From positions 59,050-123,049 of the forward strand of contig NZ_WOEY01000051.1 of NCBI RefSeq assembly GCF_013177695.1: a stretch of DNA of 64,000 nucleotides, written 5' to 3'. The notes under the pieces were generated by a model, which saw nothing but the letters and a program-made list of their open reading frames with translations, had not been told where the DNA came from and made no database searches. A program made the position numbers and the translations under genes. This document shows positions 7,950-16,511 of the stretch, piece by piece. Positions within the stretch are counted from its first letter, which is position 1. Each line of letters begins with the position of its first letter. Origin of the DNA: Paraburkholderia solitsugae. Its GTDB lineage: Bacteria; Pseudomonadota; Gammaproteobacteria; Burkholderiales; Burkholderiaceae.

Positions 7950-9983
7950 CTAGTAGGCGGTCCTCAACTCCTTTTTCCAGAGAAGCTCTCCGAGCGCGTC
8001 ACGCATGTGCCAAGAAAAAAACCAGTCCCCCTTGTTGATAACATCTAGAAGTAACGGAATCCGTCCCTTCAGATTGTCACTGTTGTGTTTCTTTAGCAGC
8101 TCTTTCGCAAATAGCTCCTTGCGTGTCTGCGAGATGTAAGGGCACCGTATGTAGTCGAGTGCTAGCATCGTTAGTTCCGAATTTCGCTGGATGCTGTCTA
8201 ACGATTCAGCGTCGAACCTATCTTGGACGTGCTGAGAGATGGCCTCCCGTAGTTCCGAGAAACGAGGGCTTTCAGCGATGTAGTGTAGAAGGGTAACTAT
8301 TTGGAAATACCCGAACGTGCTCCGCCCTATTCGAAGCCGCTGATGTTCATCCAGCTCCACGCCATAAATATGAAGTAGTTCAGACTGAGTTAGCAGATAC
8401 TGATCTCCGAAAGAATGGAGAATTGTGAGCAAGTTTACGACCTCGATATTGTCCCCTTCTCCCCCATCTATCGCTTCACGCAAAATACCGCGCATATGAT
8501 CTGACATTAGACTTTTCATGAACTCACGAGAGTCTTTCGGCATCAGATTACAAAACTCGCTGAGTGAATAACAAAGCGCACTAACCTGATAGGTGGCGCG
8601 AACGCGCGGAGACATTGCATATACAAAAAAAATAAGATCGAGGATGGTTCGCAGAAAACGAGTGAGTCGTTCCAGCTGCTTGGGATCGCACTCTTTCGTT
8701 TTGATTCTGCTAATTAACTCAATTGTTTTTCGGCTGATAACGCTGAAAAAATAATTCGATATCAGATCAAAATCTGTTTGACTTCTGGTTACGATCTGTT
8801 TGATATCTCTAACATATCCGGCGGCAAGTGCAGCGGCATTTCCGACATACTTCACCGCAAAGGGTTTAGCAGAATTTTTCTCTTCCTCTTTCCCCAAAAA
8901 TTCCTTTAACGCCAAGCGCATTTCTTTGGCGCTGCGAGTGTGCTGTTCGAAGATGCGATCAACTAGAGATGCAAGTTCGATTTTAGCCCCCGTCTGGCCT
9001 GTGACGAAAGGACGACGTTGGGACAAGGTTTTTGCCGTATTTAAATACAGCTTGAATCGAGAAAGCTGCTTTGCCAAAGTTGACTGGATCGTATCAAGAA
9101 GCCTGTCATCGGTAGCGAATACAAAATAGTCATCGACGTACCGGCGAATATCGTAGTCGCGGCCTGCCAGATAGTTTTCTGCCAATAAAAGTCGGTCAAC
9201 AGAAACATCAATGCTTTGTAAAATTATTTCCGCAAAAATTCGGGAGATTTCTGGGCCAATAATAATGCCATTAGTTTCGTTGTAATTGGATAGCTGCATC
9301 AGGTGGTCGAACTGTCCCTCGAATGTGTCCGCTCCTTTGAATTCCTTGCCATACTCTTTATTCTTTGCTGCCCAAGATATTGAATGTGTATATATGTGAT
9401 TAAAGCACTTGGAGATATCCAGTCGCCTGAGATGTTTGAATTTCTTCTCCAAGCCATGGAAGGCGGGTGATTCATAAAATTTATGAATAAGGTTGTACCG
9501 CTGATAGGAGAAAAAAGACGACGCGTGCTTCTCTTGTTGTGAAAATCCGTCTTCCTCAACTTCCACTGCAATTTCCGTGACCGATGATTTGGCGACCCTA
9601 GGTCTTTCATAGTAGCGAGTGGCGACTTTGACAGGATATCTCAGGCTATACGTGCTGCGTGAACATAGACCAATTATTAATTGGTTATATTGCTCATAAA
9701 TTTCGCAAAAATCTCGCTGAACTGCGGGATGGGCTACACTTAATGTACGAAAATCAAGTGAGTCCTTTTTGATGTTATAGGAATAGGGAACTGCCCACTT
9801 GTTTTTTGGAAGTAGGTCTAGTTTGCAATTGTCGCGAAGCGTACTGTCGGCCTTTTCGTGAAGGCGGCGGTAATAGCCATAATTTGAAAAGAGCAGCGGC
9901 ACTTCGTACGGCAGCGTATCTGTCAACAATGCTCGAAGAAAATCATTGCGTTTAAATTTTATCTTTTTTGTGGTTTTAGACAT
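7950..9983 (-). CDS. drt3b: antiviral reverse transcriptase, Drt3b-like
   Basis: 677 residues from an ATG that lies inside the last codons of drt3a (8-base overlap, with TGGAGG just upstream), so the two are translationally coupled. Reverse transcriptase motifs: A as RRLDISKCFNHIY (Asp189), B-like NGIIIGPEISRIFAEI, and C as RRYVDDYFVF (Tyr282-Asp285, both catalytic Asp present). There is no maturase, endonuclease or thumb-X domain of a group II intron. About 380 residues after the palm are helical with no recognised domain, which fits the long C-terminus of the UG8-type RTs that partner UG3 RTs in DRT3 phage defence. Base composition is AT-richer than its neighbours. The DRT3 assignment rests on pairing, order, length and motifs; a homology search was not possible. 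Confidence 0.8.
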   Translation of the reverse strand: MSKTTKKIKFKRNDFLRALLTDTLPYEVPLLFSNYGYYRRLHEKADSTLRDNCKLDLLPKNKWAVPYSYNIKKDSLDFRTLSVAHPAVQRDFCEIYEQYNQLIIGLCSRSTYSLRYPVKVATRYYERPRVAKSSVTEIAVEVEEDGFSQQEKHASSFFSYQRYNLIHKFYESPAFHGLEKKFKHLRRLDISKCFNHIYTHSISWAAKNKEYGKEFKGADTFEGQFDHLMQLSNYNETNGIIIGPEISRIFAEIILQSIDVSVDRLLLAENYLAGRDYDIRRYVDDYFVFATDDRLLDTIQSTLAKQLSRFKLYLNTAKTLSQRRPFVTGQTGAKIELASLVDRIFEQHTRSAKEMRLALKEFLGKEEEKNSAKPFAVKYVGNAAALAAGYVRDIKQIVTRSQTDFDLISNYFFSVISRKTIELISRIKTKECDPKQLERLTRFLRTILDLIFFVYAMSPRVRATYQVSALCYSLSEFCNLMPKDSREFMKSLMSDHMRGILREAIDGGEGDNIEVVNLLTILHSFGDQYLLTQSELLHIYGVELDEHQRLRIGRSTFGYFQIVTLLHYIAESPRFSELREAISQHVQDRFDAESLDSIQRNSELTMLALDYIRCPYISQTRKELFAKELLKKHNSDNLKGRIPLLLDVINKGDWFFSWHMRDALGELLWKKELRTAY

Positions 9984-11214
9984 GCCTCCAGCACTCCTTG
10001 ATTTGTTTGAGGCGTTCTGGGGTGGATTTGTGCGTAATCCTCTTTCTGAACCCAGTTTCAAAACAATACAAGATCAATAATCTTCGCTGTTCGCGTGTCA
10101 GGTGCGCTTGCAGATTTTTTCCGAATGCCCCTCTCTTCGATAAAATTGCTTTGCGCAAGAACTCTGTCAGGGATTTTAGTTCTCGAATTCCGGATTCATC
10201 TATATGAATATAGTTGTAGTATATCCCTGTTAATAATTTTCCATCATCACCATCACGTTTCATTTGACAGTTTCCGGTCAAAAATCTGATTCGATCGTTC
10301 AGAAGGGATGCATCTTTATTTTTAATGAAGGAAAAAAGTGACAGCATTATTCGTCTTCTCATTTTCATGAGCTTCGATTCTGCTATCTTTATGGTCAGCC
10401 GAGGATGTGGAGGTGAAGCCGGAGTTCCCGGCGGCCGAAAGATAAATTTATAGCCAAGATAGGAAATTTCTGGCGCGTCATCGAAAATTGCGCAATTCCC
10501 GTTACGATCAAATCCTAGGAGGCATTCTTTGTCATCGTTAAATTGCATGCCCGCAGGGAGGCCTTTGGCTAACATAGATTTTAATGGTTCGGAGTTCGAA
10601 AAAGAGAATATCAAAATATCGTCTACAAATCTCGCGTAGAAGTACACGCCATCAATGTTCCGAGCATTCGCATCGAACTCCTTCATGTACAGTTCCGACA
10701 ACGTGGCGCTGAGACTTATTCCTCGAGGAAGCCCCGGGCCTGAAAAATGCCGAGTGCTTCCCAGTAGCTGATCGAGTAGTAATTTGCTACGAAACGAGAG
10801 AGAAGAATCCTTGGAAATTCTCTCCAATAATGCCGAACGATCAATGCATTCGTAGAAACTCTTGATATCGAGCTTTAACAAATAGAAAGGGACCTTTTCG
10901 CGAAGAAGGGGAATTACTTGTCCGATTATTTCCGACCGATTCGCCTGCTGTACTCCATAAACGCGCGACAGATTGTCGCTCAGTTTTCTAATCGCAAAAT
11001 CATCAATGTGACTTGTGACGGAATAGACCGGTTTCCCTCCTCTGTTGGAGACGGAAAAGCCGGAGAACGTGAAATCCTCAGAGAGGATCTCTGCACTTAT
11101 CTTTTCGAGCGATACGAGATAGTCGTGGCGATTTCGTCCGAGTTTGTATTTCTTTGGGTCTAATCGAGTTGTCAGGCGCAAAAAATTGCGTGCTGAGAAT
11201 GTCTGATCGATCAT
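9976..11214 (-). CDS. drt3a: antiviral reverse transcriptase, Drt3a-like
   Basis: 412 residues. Motif A is LKLDIKSFYECID (Asp116), motif B is GLPRGISLSATLSE (Arg replaces the usual Gln of PQG), and motif C is YARFVDDILIF (Asp198-Asp199). The N-terminus reaches the finger region quickly and the C-terminus is a compact helical thumb, with no fused nuclease. Such a single-domain RT directly followed by a larger second RT is the drt3a-drt3b (UG3+UG8) arrangement, a defence system against tailed phages. No strong ribosome-binding site precedes the ATG, and an RNA gene may overlap this leader. It lies as cargo in a tRNA-integrated element, a common setting for defence genes. Confidence 0.8.
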   Translation of the reverse strand: MIDQTFSARNFLRLTTRLDPKKYKLGRNRHDYLVSLEKISAEILSEDFTFSGFSVSNRGGKPVYSVTSHIDDFAIRKLSDNLSRVYGVQQANRSEIIGQVIPLLREKVPFYLLKLDIKSFYECIDRSALLERISKDSSLSFRSKLLLDQLLGSTRHFSGPGLPRGISLSATLSELYMKEFDANARNIDGVYFYARFVDDILIFSFSNSEPLKSMLAKGLPAGMQFNDDKECLLGFDRNGNCAIFDDAPEISYLGYKFIFRPPGTPASPPHPRLTIKIAESKLMKMRRRIMLSLFSFIKNKDASLLNDRIRFLTGNCQMKRDGDDGKLLTGIYYNYIHIDESGIRELKSLTEFLRKAILSKRGAFGKNLQAHLTREQRRLLILYCFETGFRKRITHKSTPERLKQIKECWRHV

Positions 11215-11783
11215 GCATTTTCGCTAGCTTTCGCTGGAGCCAGCGCCCGTAATTGATATTGACGCCTGAGTCGAGTGCCGGGTTTCCGGCCGGCCACCAG
11301 AAATATAGCGCCACGCGCGCTTGCGCACAATAATTGGGGGACGTCCGCGAAGGCCGACGAAGGAGCGTTCGTCTTTAAAAATCGATTGGCCGGTTGCTGC
11401 GTAGAGCTGACGCCTGACCGTCCGACCGACGACGCATGTGAAGGCGGGTGATGGCGGGGCTGTGGTCCTTGGTCGCAGCATTGTCTCTCGTAATCATTGC
11501 CGTACTGCGCAAGCGAAAATCAACCACGGAATGCGCGAGCACGTAGGCCGCGCCGGATCGGGGCGTCCGCGTGCGCTGAACAACTACCGCAGCAATTGAG
11601 CGGGTGGGATTTTGATACTGTGTTCACAACCTGCAGCTCGCTGGCGCCGCAGATTGTGAACATGGCCGAATTAGCTGCGTTTGGTTACCGCCGTGGCCAG
11701 CTCGATCTCCGAATTTGTGGACGTCGGATGCGCTGAAGAACTACCGCCCGAGCGGCGTGCTGACAAGAAAGACGATTTGCTTG
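11215..11783. other. gene-poor leader of the RT operon, with hairpin and repeats
   Basis: No intact gene is supported. The stretch holds two direct copies of the 19-bp repeat (11572-11590, 11729-11747) and a 42-base hairpin at 11621-11662 with 9 bp (TGTTCACAA/TTGTGAACA), one mismatch, then 4 bp (CTGC/GCAG). A smaller stem (CGCTGG/CCAGCG) lies near 11233-11246, just before drt3a. As the upstream region of the RT genes it is a prime place for their promoter and the associated noncoding RNA. A frame ending in ALNNYRSN at 11593 looks like the tail of a lost gene. Confidence 0.45.
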
Positions 11784-12443
11784 TCAACGAAACCGGTAGT
11801 TGTTCAGCGCGGTATATTTCTGCTCGACCGTCCATGATCGCCCGTCAAACGTGGCCACAAAGCCGTCCGCATTGCGAATAGGGCAGTGCTGATCGACAAT
11901 TCTGAACGAGCGCATGGCGTCAGCGTCGATTACCTCGATGCCGTTCAAGATCAGCCATCGCATTGCCTGGAGAAACTGACCATGCCCGAACATCGCTACT
12001 GTGACGTCTGACGCGCCGTGGAGCAGCCTGAAGCAATCCAGCGCGGTGCGTACTCGCCCGATGAAGGCGGCGAACGACTCGGCCCCCGGTCCATCCACGA
12101 GCGTTGGATTGGATGCATCCCAGTATGCGTCGACCCACGACCGCCGCTGCTCCGCCGACGTGCCTACGCATCTGGCCGGTGCAAGGTAGGTGAATTCCTG
12201 AACCGACCAAATCTCACTTGGCACTGTGGGAAATTTGGTCAACGTCGGAGCGGCTGTCCGTTGTGCGCGGCGAAAGGGCGAGCAGATCACGACGGCTGGG
12301 GGCTCGGCAAGACGCTGGCTGATCGCACGGGCCTGCTCTTCGCCCGTTTCAGTCAGAGGGATCGATGCTGGGTCGCTGGTCGCATGTCCGGCGTTAGCGG
12401 CGCTCTCACCGTGCCGGAAGGATAGAACTCGAAGTAGGGACAT
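11784..12443 (-). CDS. histidine phosphatase (phosphoglycerate mutase) family protein
   Basis: 219 residues with the branch-2-like core: the RHG motif as FRHGESAANAG (nucleophilic His near residue 11), the second Arg in CSPFRRAQRTA, and the C-terminal His in FGHGQFLQA. It is probably a phosphatase rather than a mutase. No clear ribosome-binding site is seen before the ATG. The last residues (ALNNYR) are encoded by an inverted copy of the 19-bp repeat found around the RT module, so its 3' end may have been exchanged by recombination. Substrate unknown; cargo of the mobile element. Confidence 0.75.
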   Translation of the reverse strand: MSLLRVLSFRHGESAANAGHATSDPASIPLTETGEEQARAISQRLAEPPAVVICSPFRRAQRTAAPTLTKFPTVPSEIWSVQEFTYLAPARCVGTSAEQRRSWVDAYWDASNPTLVDGPGAESFAAFIGRVRTALDCFRLLHGASDVTVAMFGHGQFLQAMRWLILNGIEVIDADAMRSFRIVDQHCPIRNADGFVATFDGRSWTVEQKYTALNNYRFR

Positions 12444-12887
12444 ATTTGCGAGTGTTTAGGGATTCGACAGCGTCGCGGACCACGAGAAATTGCGCCAGCG
12501 CAAGAAACGGCGTCCGTAGGTTTCGGGCTGCATTGTGCAATACAAATCCAGACGTAGCCGGACCATGTCCCGACCGTATCTAGCGGTCGCGCAGGGCGCG
12601 CATGGAAGGCGGGAGCCTTCCTACTTTTGCCGAGCTAGTTTCAGAATGCTCGGCAGGGCCGGGCACCACAGAACCGAAGTCAGAGAACCGGCTAAAAAAT
12701 TGCGACAGCGCAAGAAATACGGTTGGTTTGGTTCTAAGGCAGGATAGGCTTGCGCCGGTATTTATCATATTCGCTTAGATCGATGCTGCGTCCGAGTTTC
12801 GTAATTGGTTTGCGGTATGGTGGGCGCTAAAACAGATTGTCGCCCGCACTGATGTCGCTGGGTTGTCGAAAATTTCCCGACAGGGCG
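12444..12887. other. intergenic region with a 20-bp direct repeat
   Basis: Two copies of a 20-base sequence (12488-12507 and 12698-12717, one mismatch; core TTGCGNCAGCGCAAGAAA) lie 210 bases apart. In the plus-strand frame both would encode KLRQRKK close to a stop codon, so they may be tails of two decayed related genes. No intact gene is supported. Confidence 0.4.
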
Positions 12888-13952
12888 CTACCTTGACGGC
12901 TCCTCAGACCCGTCACTCCGCGGCCCTTCGAGAGACCTCTTTGCCCCGGAAAGCTGCGTTGCGAGCCTGTCCGGCTGGTTCGGTTGAGATCGGCACTGTT
13001 CGAGCTGAACGGCAGGCATTTGCTTCACTAATTGCACGATTTCGATGGCCATCTTCCGGTCGCGCACGTCCTCCGACTCGGCCATAGCTCTCGCTATCGC
13101 GCCATATGCACGCAGGACCTTCTGCTCGGTCCCTGAACAGTTTCTTGCCTTGGCGCGCCTTGCCTCCAAATCTTGAGCTGCTTGTGGACGCTCGGGTTCC
13201 GTACCACGTTTCTTCTGCATGTTCACGACAGGTTGCGGTACCGGGACTTTCGTCACCCCACGCGCTAGGCGTCGCGTGGCATTGGCATCGATACCGTGTT
13301 CGCGCAGGTGGGCCGCGAACGACTCGCGCCAGTCCTGCAGGTCAGCCTTGCGCGGATTGAGCCTCGTACCGTCGTTCGACCGGGCGATGACGCAAAGGTG
13401 TACATGGGGATGTGCCTCATCCGTGTGGCACGCGAACACATAGCGAAAGTTCTCCCCGAACTCTTCGGCGGCAAAGCTACGCACCGAATCGTGAACCGCG
13501 TTCCTGTCGGTGCCCGGTGGCATCGACAAAATAATGTTGAACGCTTCACGGACCGTACTTTCCTCCGGAATGCCGAAGCCGCCAGATCGAAACTCGTTCT
13601 TGAGGTCCCGTATGTCGTCGCGGCCTGCAAGCATATCGCCATCCTGATTCTCCAAGGCCACCTGACCGTTACGCGATATGTAGTCGAGGTGCGCGCGAAT
13701 AGCCTTCATGCCCTTGCCGCCGCCACTGATCTTGACGACGACCTCCGGTGCTTTCCGGGTCGTCGCCTCAAGCGCCTGTCGAATCCTTACGACCCCGGAT
13801 GCCCGGCGCTGTGTGCGGGACGATGGACGACGGGGGGGAAGCTTCAGACCCGTTCCCGATTTACGCGGCCTGACGGCATGCACATCGTCGCCATACAACT
13901 CGTCGCCCCATGTCCGCAGTACTCCGTTGACGTAGATCTTGGGTAGCGTCAT
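12888..13952 (-). CDS. relaxase / mobilization nuclease
   Basis: 354 residues. The three-histidine metal motif of MobA/VirD2-type relaxases is clear: CHTDEAHPHVHL (His181, His183, His185, with an acidic residue just before). A likely catalytic Tyr is Tyr91 in LDYISRNG, which sits where this family places it. The protein nicks the transfer origin and leads the strand into the recipient. The C-terminal third is a basic, low-complexity tail, with no primase or helicase domain. The start has GAGAGG upstream. It follows the VirB6-like gene by 65 bases in the same direction and pairs functionally with MobC encoded upstream. Confidence 0.85.
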   Translation of the reverse strand: MTLPKIYVNGVLRTWGDELYGDDVHAVRPRKSGTGLKLPPRRPSSRTQRRASGVVRIRQALEATTRKAPEVVVKISGGGKGMKAIRAHLDYISRNGQVALENQDGDMLAGRDDIRDLKNEFRSGGFGIPEESTVREAFNIILSMPPGTDRNAVHDSVRSFAAEEFGENFRYVFACHTDEAHPHVHLCVIARSNDGTRLNPRKADLQDWRESFAAHLREHGIDANATRRLARGVTKVPVPQPVVNMQKKRGTEPERPQAAQDLEARRAKARNCSGTEQKVLRAYGAIARAMAESEDVRDRKMAIEIVQLVKQMPAVQLEQCRSQPNQPDRLATQLSGAKRSLEGPRSDGSEEPSR

Positions 13953-13987
13953 GCATTACCTCTCTGCGTGCACGCTTCTTGTCCCAG

Positions 13988-14007
13988 ACAACGTATCGAT
14001 ACATTGT
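13988..14007. promoter_or_regulatory. 20-bp near-perfect palindrome before the relaxase gene
   Basis: ACAACGTATCGATACATTGT: the central GTATCGATAC is a perfect palindrome and the outer ACAA/TTGT also match, with one mismatched pair. It sits in the short gap between the VirB6-like gene and the relaxase start, so it is a candidate operator or part of a transfer origin. Confidence 0.4.
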
Positions 14008-14017
14008 TCACAGTCTT

Positions 14018-15061
14018 TCAACGCTTGCCTCCCAACAGACGATCGATCGTGGCTCGTTGGTACGCTGGAGTCGGCGCGCTGCCACCGCCAGAGGCCCGTC
14101 CAGAATTTCCACCTCCGTCTCGCGCGACGGAGCCACCCTCTGCACCGTTCTTCGGAAACGGTTCACTCTGTTTGCCGCCGCCGTTTCCTCGGAGCATGCG
14201 ACTCATGAGGGAAACGAACGTGATTGCAGTTCCGCCGGAAATTGCTGCACCACCCGCTATACCTGCCGCCATGCCGGGCAGTTGCACTACCACGAGAACG
14301 AGAGTGCCACACAGAATCAGGAAACTCATTGCATCGCCAAGTGCGCTGTCGTTCGCGGACGCAGCGGTCATACTGTCGACAAACGTTGAGTAGATCGATA
14401 GGCACATGGCCGCCGCCGTGGCGAGAAAGAAAATGAGGAGCACATAGTTTGCTACTTTCGCGAACCATCCCTCTCCGAATCGCTTGGTTGGCCCAAAAGC
14501 CATGCACGCGAGAAACAATGGCCCCACTGCCAGCATGAGCGAAATTGCGACTTTCGCTAGCGACAGCAGACCACCCATTACGATCTCAATGGCACCCGCC
14601 GAAAACAATACTATCGCCGCAGAAAAGAGGTCCGCATACCCGCCTATCGGGAAGAGGTTTGTGCCTCGCTCCCAAAGCATATGCATGTAGTTGTACGCTT
14701 TGGTGTCTACCAGATCGATCGCGGAAAATATGTTTGCATTCGAGCCAGGCATCGCGGTCTGCACCAACCCCGAAGTCAATCCGTTCACAAACACGACGAC
14801 GTTGGCCTGGTAGATAGCCGCGTTCAATGCCAGCGTCAGCAATGCGGACAACTTGAACGCGCGAATAGCGAACTGACTAACGGGCTCCTGAACCTCCCCC
14901 CGGAGCGTCGCCCACCCAAACATGATGATCCAGATGGTGACGGCGGCGAAGACCAGCGGTTCAATTGCGCTCGCAATGGATGACGAGAGGCCCGTGACGA
15001 ACACCGATAGTGCACTGTCAATCGAGCCTGAAATAAACTGGAATAGTCCGGTCTGTGGCAT
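14018..15061 (-). CDS. TrbL/VirB6-family inner membrane protein
   Basis: 347 residues with about six to seven hydrophobic segments between residues 20 and 285, then a Gly/Ser/Pro-rich cytoplasmic or periplasmic tail. The pattern (amphipathic start, paired helices, AVGPLFLACMAFGPTKRFGEGW loop, further helices) is that of type IV secretion VirB6/TrbL proteins, the polytopic part of the translocation channel. No other channel subunit is present, so it may act alone, perhaps in exclusion or by joining a helper's machinery. It is encoded directly after the small lipoprotein, like VirB6 beside VirB7. Confidence 0.8.
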   Translation of the reverse strand: MPQTGLFQFISGSIDSALSVFVTGLSSSIASAIEPLVFAAVTIWIIMFGWATLRGEVQEPVSQFAIRAFKLSALLTLALNAAIYQANVVVFVNGLTSGLVQTAMPGSNANIFSAIDLVDTKAYNYMHMLWERGTNLFPIGGYADLFSAAIVLFSAGAIEIVMGGLLSLAKVAISLMLAVGPLFLACMAFGPTKRFGEGWFAKVANYVLLIFFLATAAAMCLSIYSTFVDSMTAASANDSALGDAMSFLILCGTLVLVVVQLPGMAAGIAGGAAISGGTAITFVSLMSRMLRGNGGGKQSEPFPKNGAEGGSVARDGGGNSGRASGGGSAPTPAYQRATIDRLLGGKR

Positions 15062-15073
15062 GGTGCTCCCTGT

Positions 15074-15208
15074 CTATTTGTTCCCGCGAAACTGGCTTGC
15101 TGACATCGGCGCTAGGTTGTCCTGCGCGCGGGCTTTTTTGGAAACATCGTCGTCTTTCTTGCACGCTACGAGAGCCATAATCACGGCACATATGAGGAGC
15201 GCTTTCAT
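15074..15208 (-). CDS. small lipoprotein, VirB7/TrbK-like position, 44 aa
   Basis: Start ATGA overlaps the stop codon of the preceding gene, and GGAGG lies seven bases upstream, so translation is coupled. The product begins MKALLICAVIMALVAC, a short signal with an LVAC lipobox; the mature part (CKKDDDVSKKARAQDN...) is a 28-residue charged peptide. Short lipoproteins in front of VirB6/TrbL are typically VirB7-type anchors or TrbK-type entry-exclusion proteins. Which applies cannot be told from sequence. Confidence 0.65.
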   Translation of the reverse strand: MKALLICAVIMALVACKKDDDVSKKARAQDNLAPMSASQFRGNK

Positions 15209-15513
15209 TGATATTCCTCCTCTGCTGCACGCAGCCCGGCATTCGCGCGACGATGGCCGACGATAAATTCAACGGTAAGAGCTGCCATTACGTACAACCC
15301 GTCGGCATGAGCAATGCCGAGGGCCTGTCGTGCACACAAGGCTAGTAAAACGAAGTAGGCGACCATCGACGCTAGATCACCGGCAAAGTGAGTGGGGGTA
15401 TGGACGAAGTAGCCGAGAAGCTGGCGATTTCGTATCAGGAAGGCCCAGTCGAGACAATGAATAAAAAACAAAAAGCTTGCTGTTGCCAGTATCAGGAACC
15501 AAAGCGAAAACAT
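15205..15513 (-). CDS. small membrane protein, 102 aa
   Basis: Three hydrophobic stretches are seen (residues about 2-22, 45-65 and 72-88), then a charged C-terminus (HRRANAGLRAAEEEYQ). A very good ribosome-binding site (AAGGAGG) precedes the ATG. Its stop overlaps the start of the lipoprotein. Family not recognised; its place in the run from MobC to VirB6 suggests a role in mobilization or envelope association. Confidence 0.6.
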   Translation of the reverse strand: MFSLWFLILATASFLFFIHCLDWAFLIRNRQLLGYFVHTPTHFAGDLASMVAYFVLLALCARQALGIAHADGLYVMAALTVEFIVGHRRANAGLRAAEEEYQ

Positions 15514-15528
15514 GGCATCTTCCTCCTT

Positions 15529-15939
15529 TCATTGAGCGCCCAGGGGGCGCAACGGCCGCAGGCCCGATCTTGCAAAGCGACTGCATTGAGGCCTCGCAGG
15601 GCGAGGCTCATCGGCTCGCGGTGGCATCAAGTGGCAGTCCCACATACCGAGGTCGAGCAGAACATGCTCGAAATCAAGGTCAACGTCCAGATCGAGCAAT
15701 TCATCGGCACCTTCTGTAATGGACTTGAACCATACTGCTGTACCTTCGCGCAACACAGGGACTGGACCGGAAGAGGTCATGACGTACAGGCCAAATCCCC
15801 GATAGCGATTCGCTCGCAGGAGGAGGGTCGAGACTGGTTCAATATGACAGCCTGCGACGCCCGTCCGTGCGACGGGATGGTTTTTTCGGGGAACAAGCGT
15901 CTTGAGATCAGACCATCTGAAATGAAGTTGCGACTGCAT
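15529..15939 (-). CDS. hypothetical protein, 136 aa
   Basis: AGGAGG lies 5 bases before the ATG, which supports the start. The protein has no signal or membrane segment. Its middle has a folded look (YRGFGLYVMTSSGPVPVLRE, then acidic ELLDLDVDLDFEHVLLDLG), and the last 30 residues are Pro/Arg-rich and may be disordered. It is encoded between MobC and the small membrane protein. Family not recognised. Confidence 0.5.
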   Translation of the reverse strand: MQSQLHFRWSDLKTLVPRKNHPVARTGVAGCHIEPVSTLLLRANRYRGFGLYVMTSSGPVPVLREGTAVWFKSITEGADELLDLDVDLDFEHVLLDLGMWDCHLMPPRADEPRPARPQCSRFARSGLRPLRPLGAQ

Positions 15940-15953
15940 ACGAACCTCCTGGG

Positions 15954-16511
15954 CTAGCGGGACCAGCGTTGAACATTTGATTGGATTAGTGCGGCGACTT
16001 CTGCCGTATGCGATTGGATTGCGTCGGAGAGCGCGACAATAATTTCAGGTCGAAAATTTGCCGTCTCGGTCGGCCGGGCGTTTAGCGCGCGGGTTATCTG
16101 GTTGAGGTTTCGCCCGATGGCGAGAAGGCGACTGTTCGATGCAGCAAGCTGTTCAAGCTCGAACTGGCCTAGTTGCGGAGTCTCTGTCATGCGGGTACGC
16201 AAGAGAGCAACTATCCAGGAGTTCACTGAGAAGCCACTCCGCTCAGCCGAATCTGAGGCAGCTTGATACTCCCTTGCCGTCAAGCGAATTTCGATCCGTT
16301 TTTTTGGCTCGGAACCTACTGAGATGTCTTCCTCAATCTGACTTTTCCCTTGCACCTCGCGACCGACTAGCTTGCGAATTACCTGTTTGGTCGCGTCGCT
16401 AGGCGACACGCCATGAGAACGGCAGTAGTTCTGCCATTCGTGCTTAAGTGGTCCAAGGTAAACGCTGAGTACGCCGTTGCTACGGTTTGACATGTTCGAT
16501 ATCACCGTCAA
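15954..16511 (-). CDS. MobC-like relaxosome accessory protein
   Basis: The frame opens with TTG overlapping the stop of the replication gene by 4 bases; an ATG six codons later (16493) is the alternative start. Residues about 65-115 fit a ribbon-helix-helix-type DNA-binding region (RIEIRLTAREYQAASDSAER). The motif SRLLAIGRNLNQITRALN near residue 130 is the signature of MobC/NikA-type mobilization proteins, which open the transfer origin for the relaxase. With the relaxase downstream this defines the mobilization module. Confidence 0.78.
   Translation of the reverse strand: MTVISNMSNRSNGVLSVYLGPLKHEWQNYCRSHGVSPSDATKQVIRKLVGREVQGKSQIEEDISVGSEPKKRIEIRLTAREYQAASDSAERSGFSVNSWIVALLRTRMTETPQLGQFELEQLAASNSRLLAIGRNLNQITRALNARPTETANFRPEIIVALSDAIQSHTAEVAALIQSNVQRWSR

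Noticed and set aside
7950..11214. Group II intron or retron
   Set aside because: There are two different RT genes with no maturase or endonuclease domain and no domain V-like hairpin or intron boundaries seen; no msr/msd-like inverted repeats were found beside either RT.
7189..11810. Integron attC sites or an IS terminal repeat
   Set aside because: The 19-bp words have no inner inverted pairs or GTTRRRY-type cores, no integron integrase is present, and no transposase or target duplication was found.
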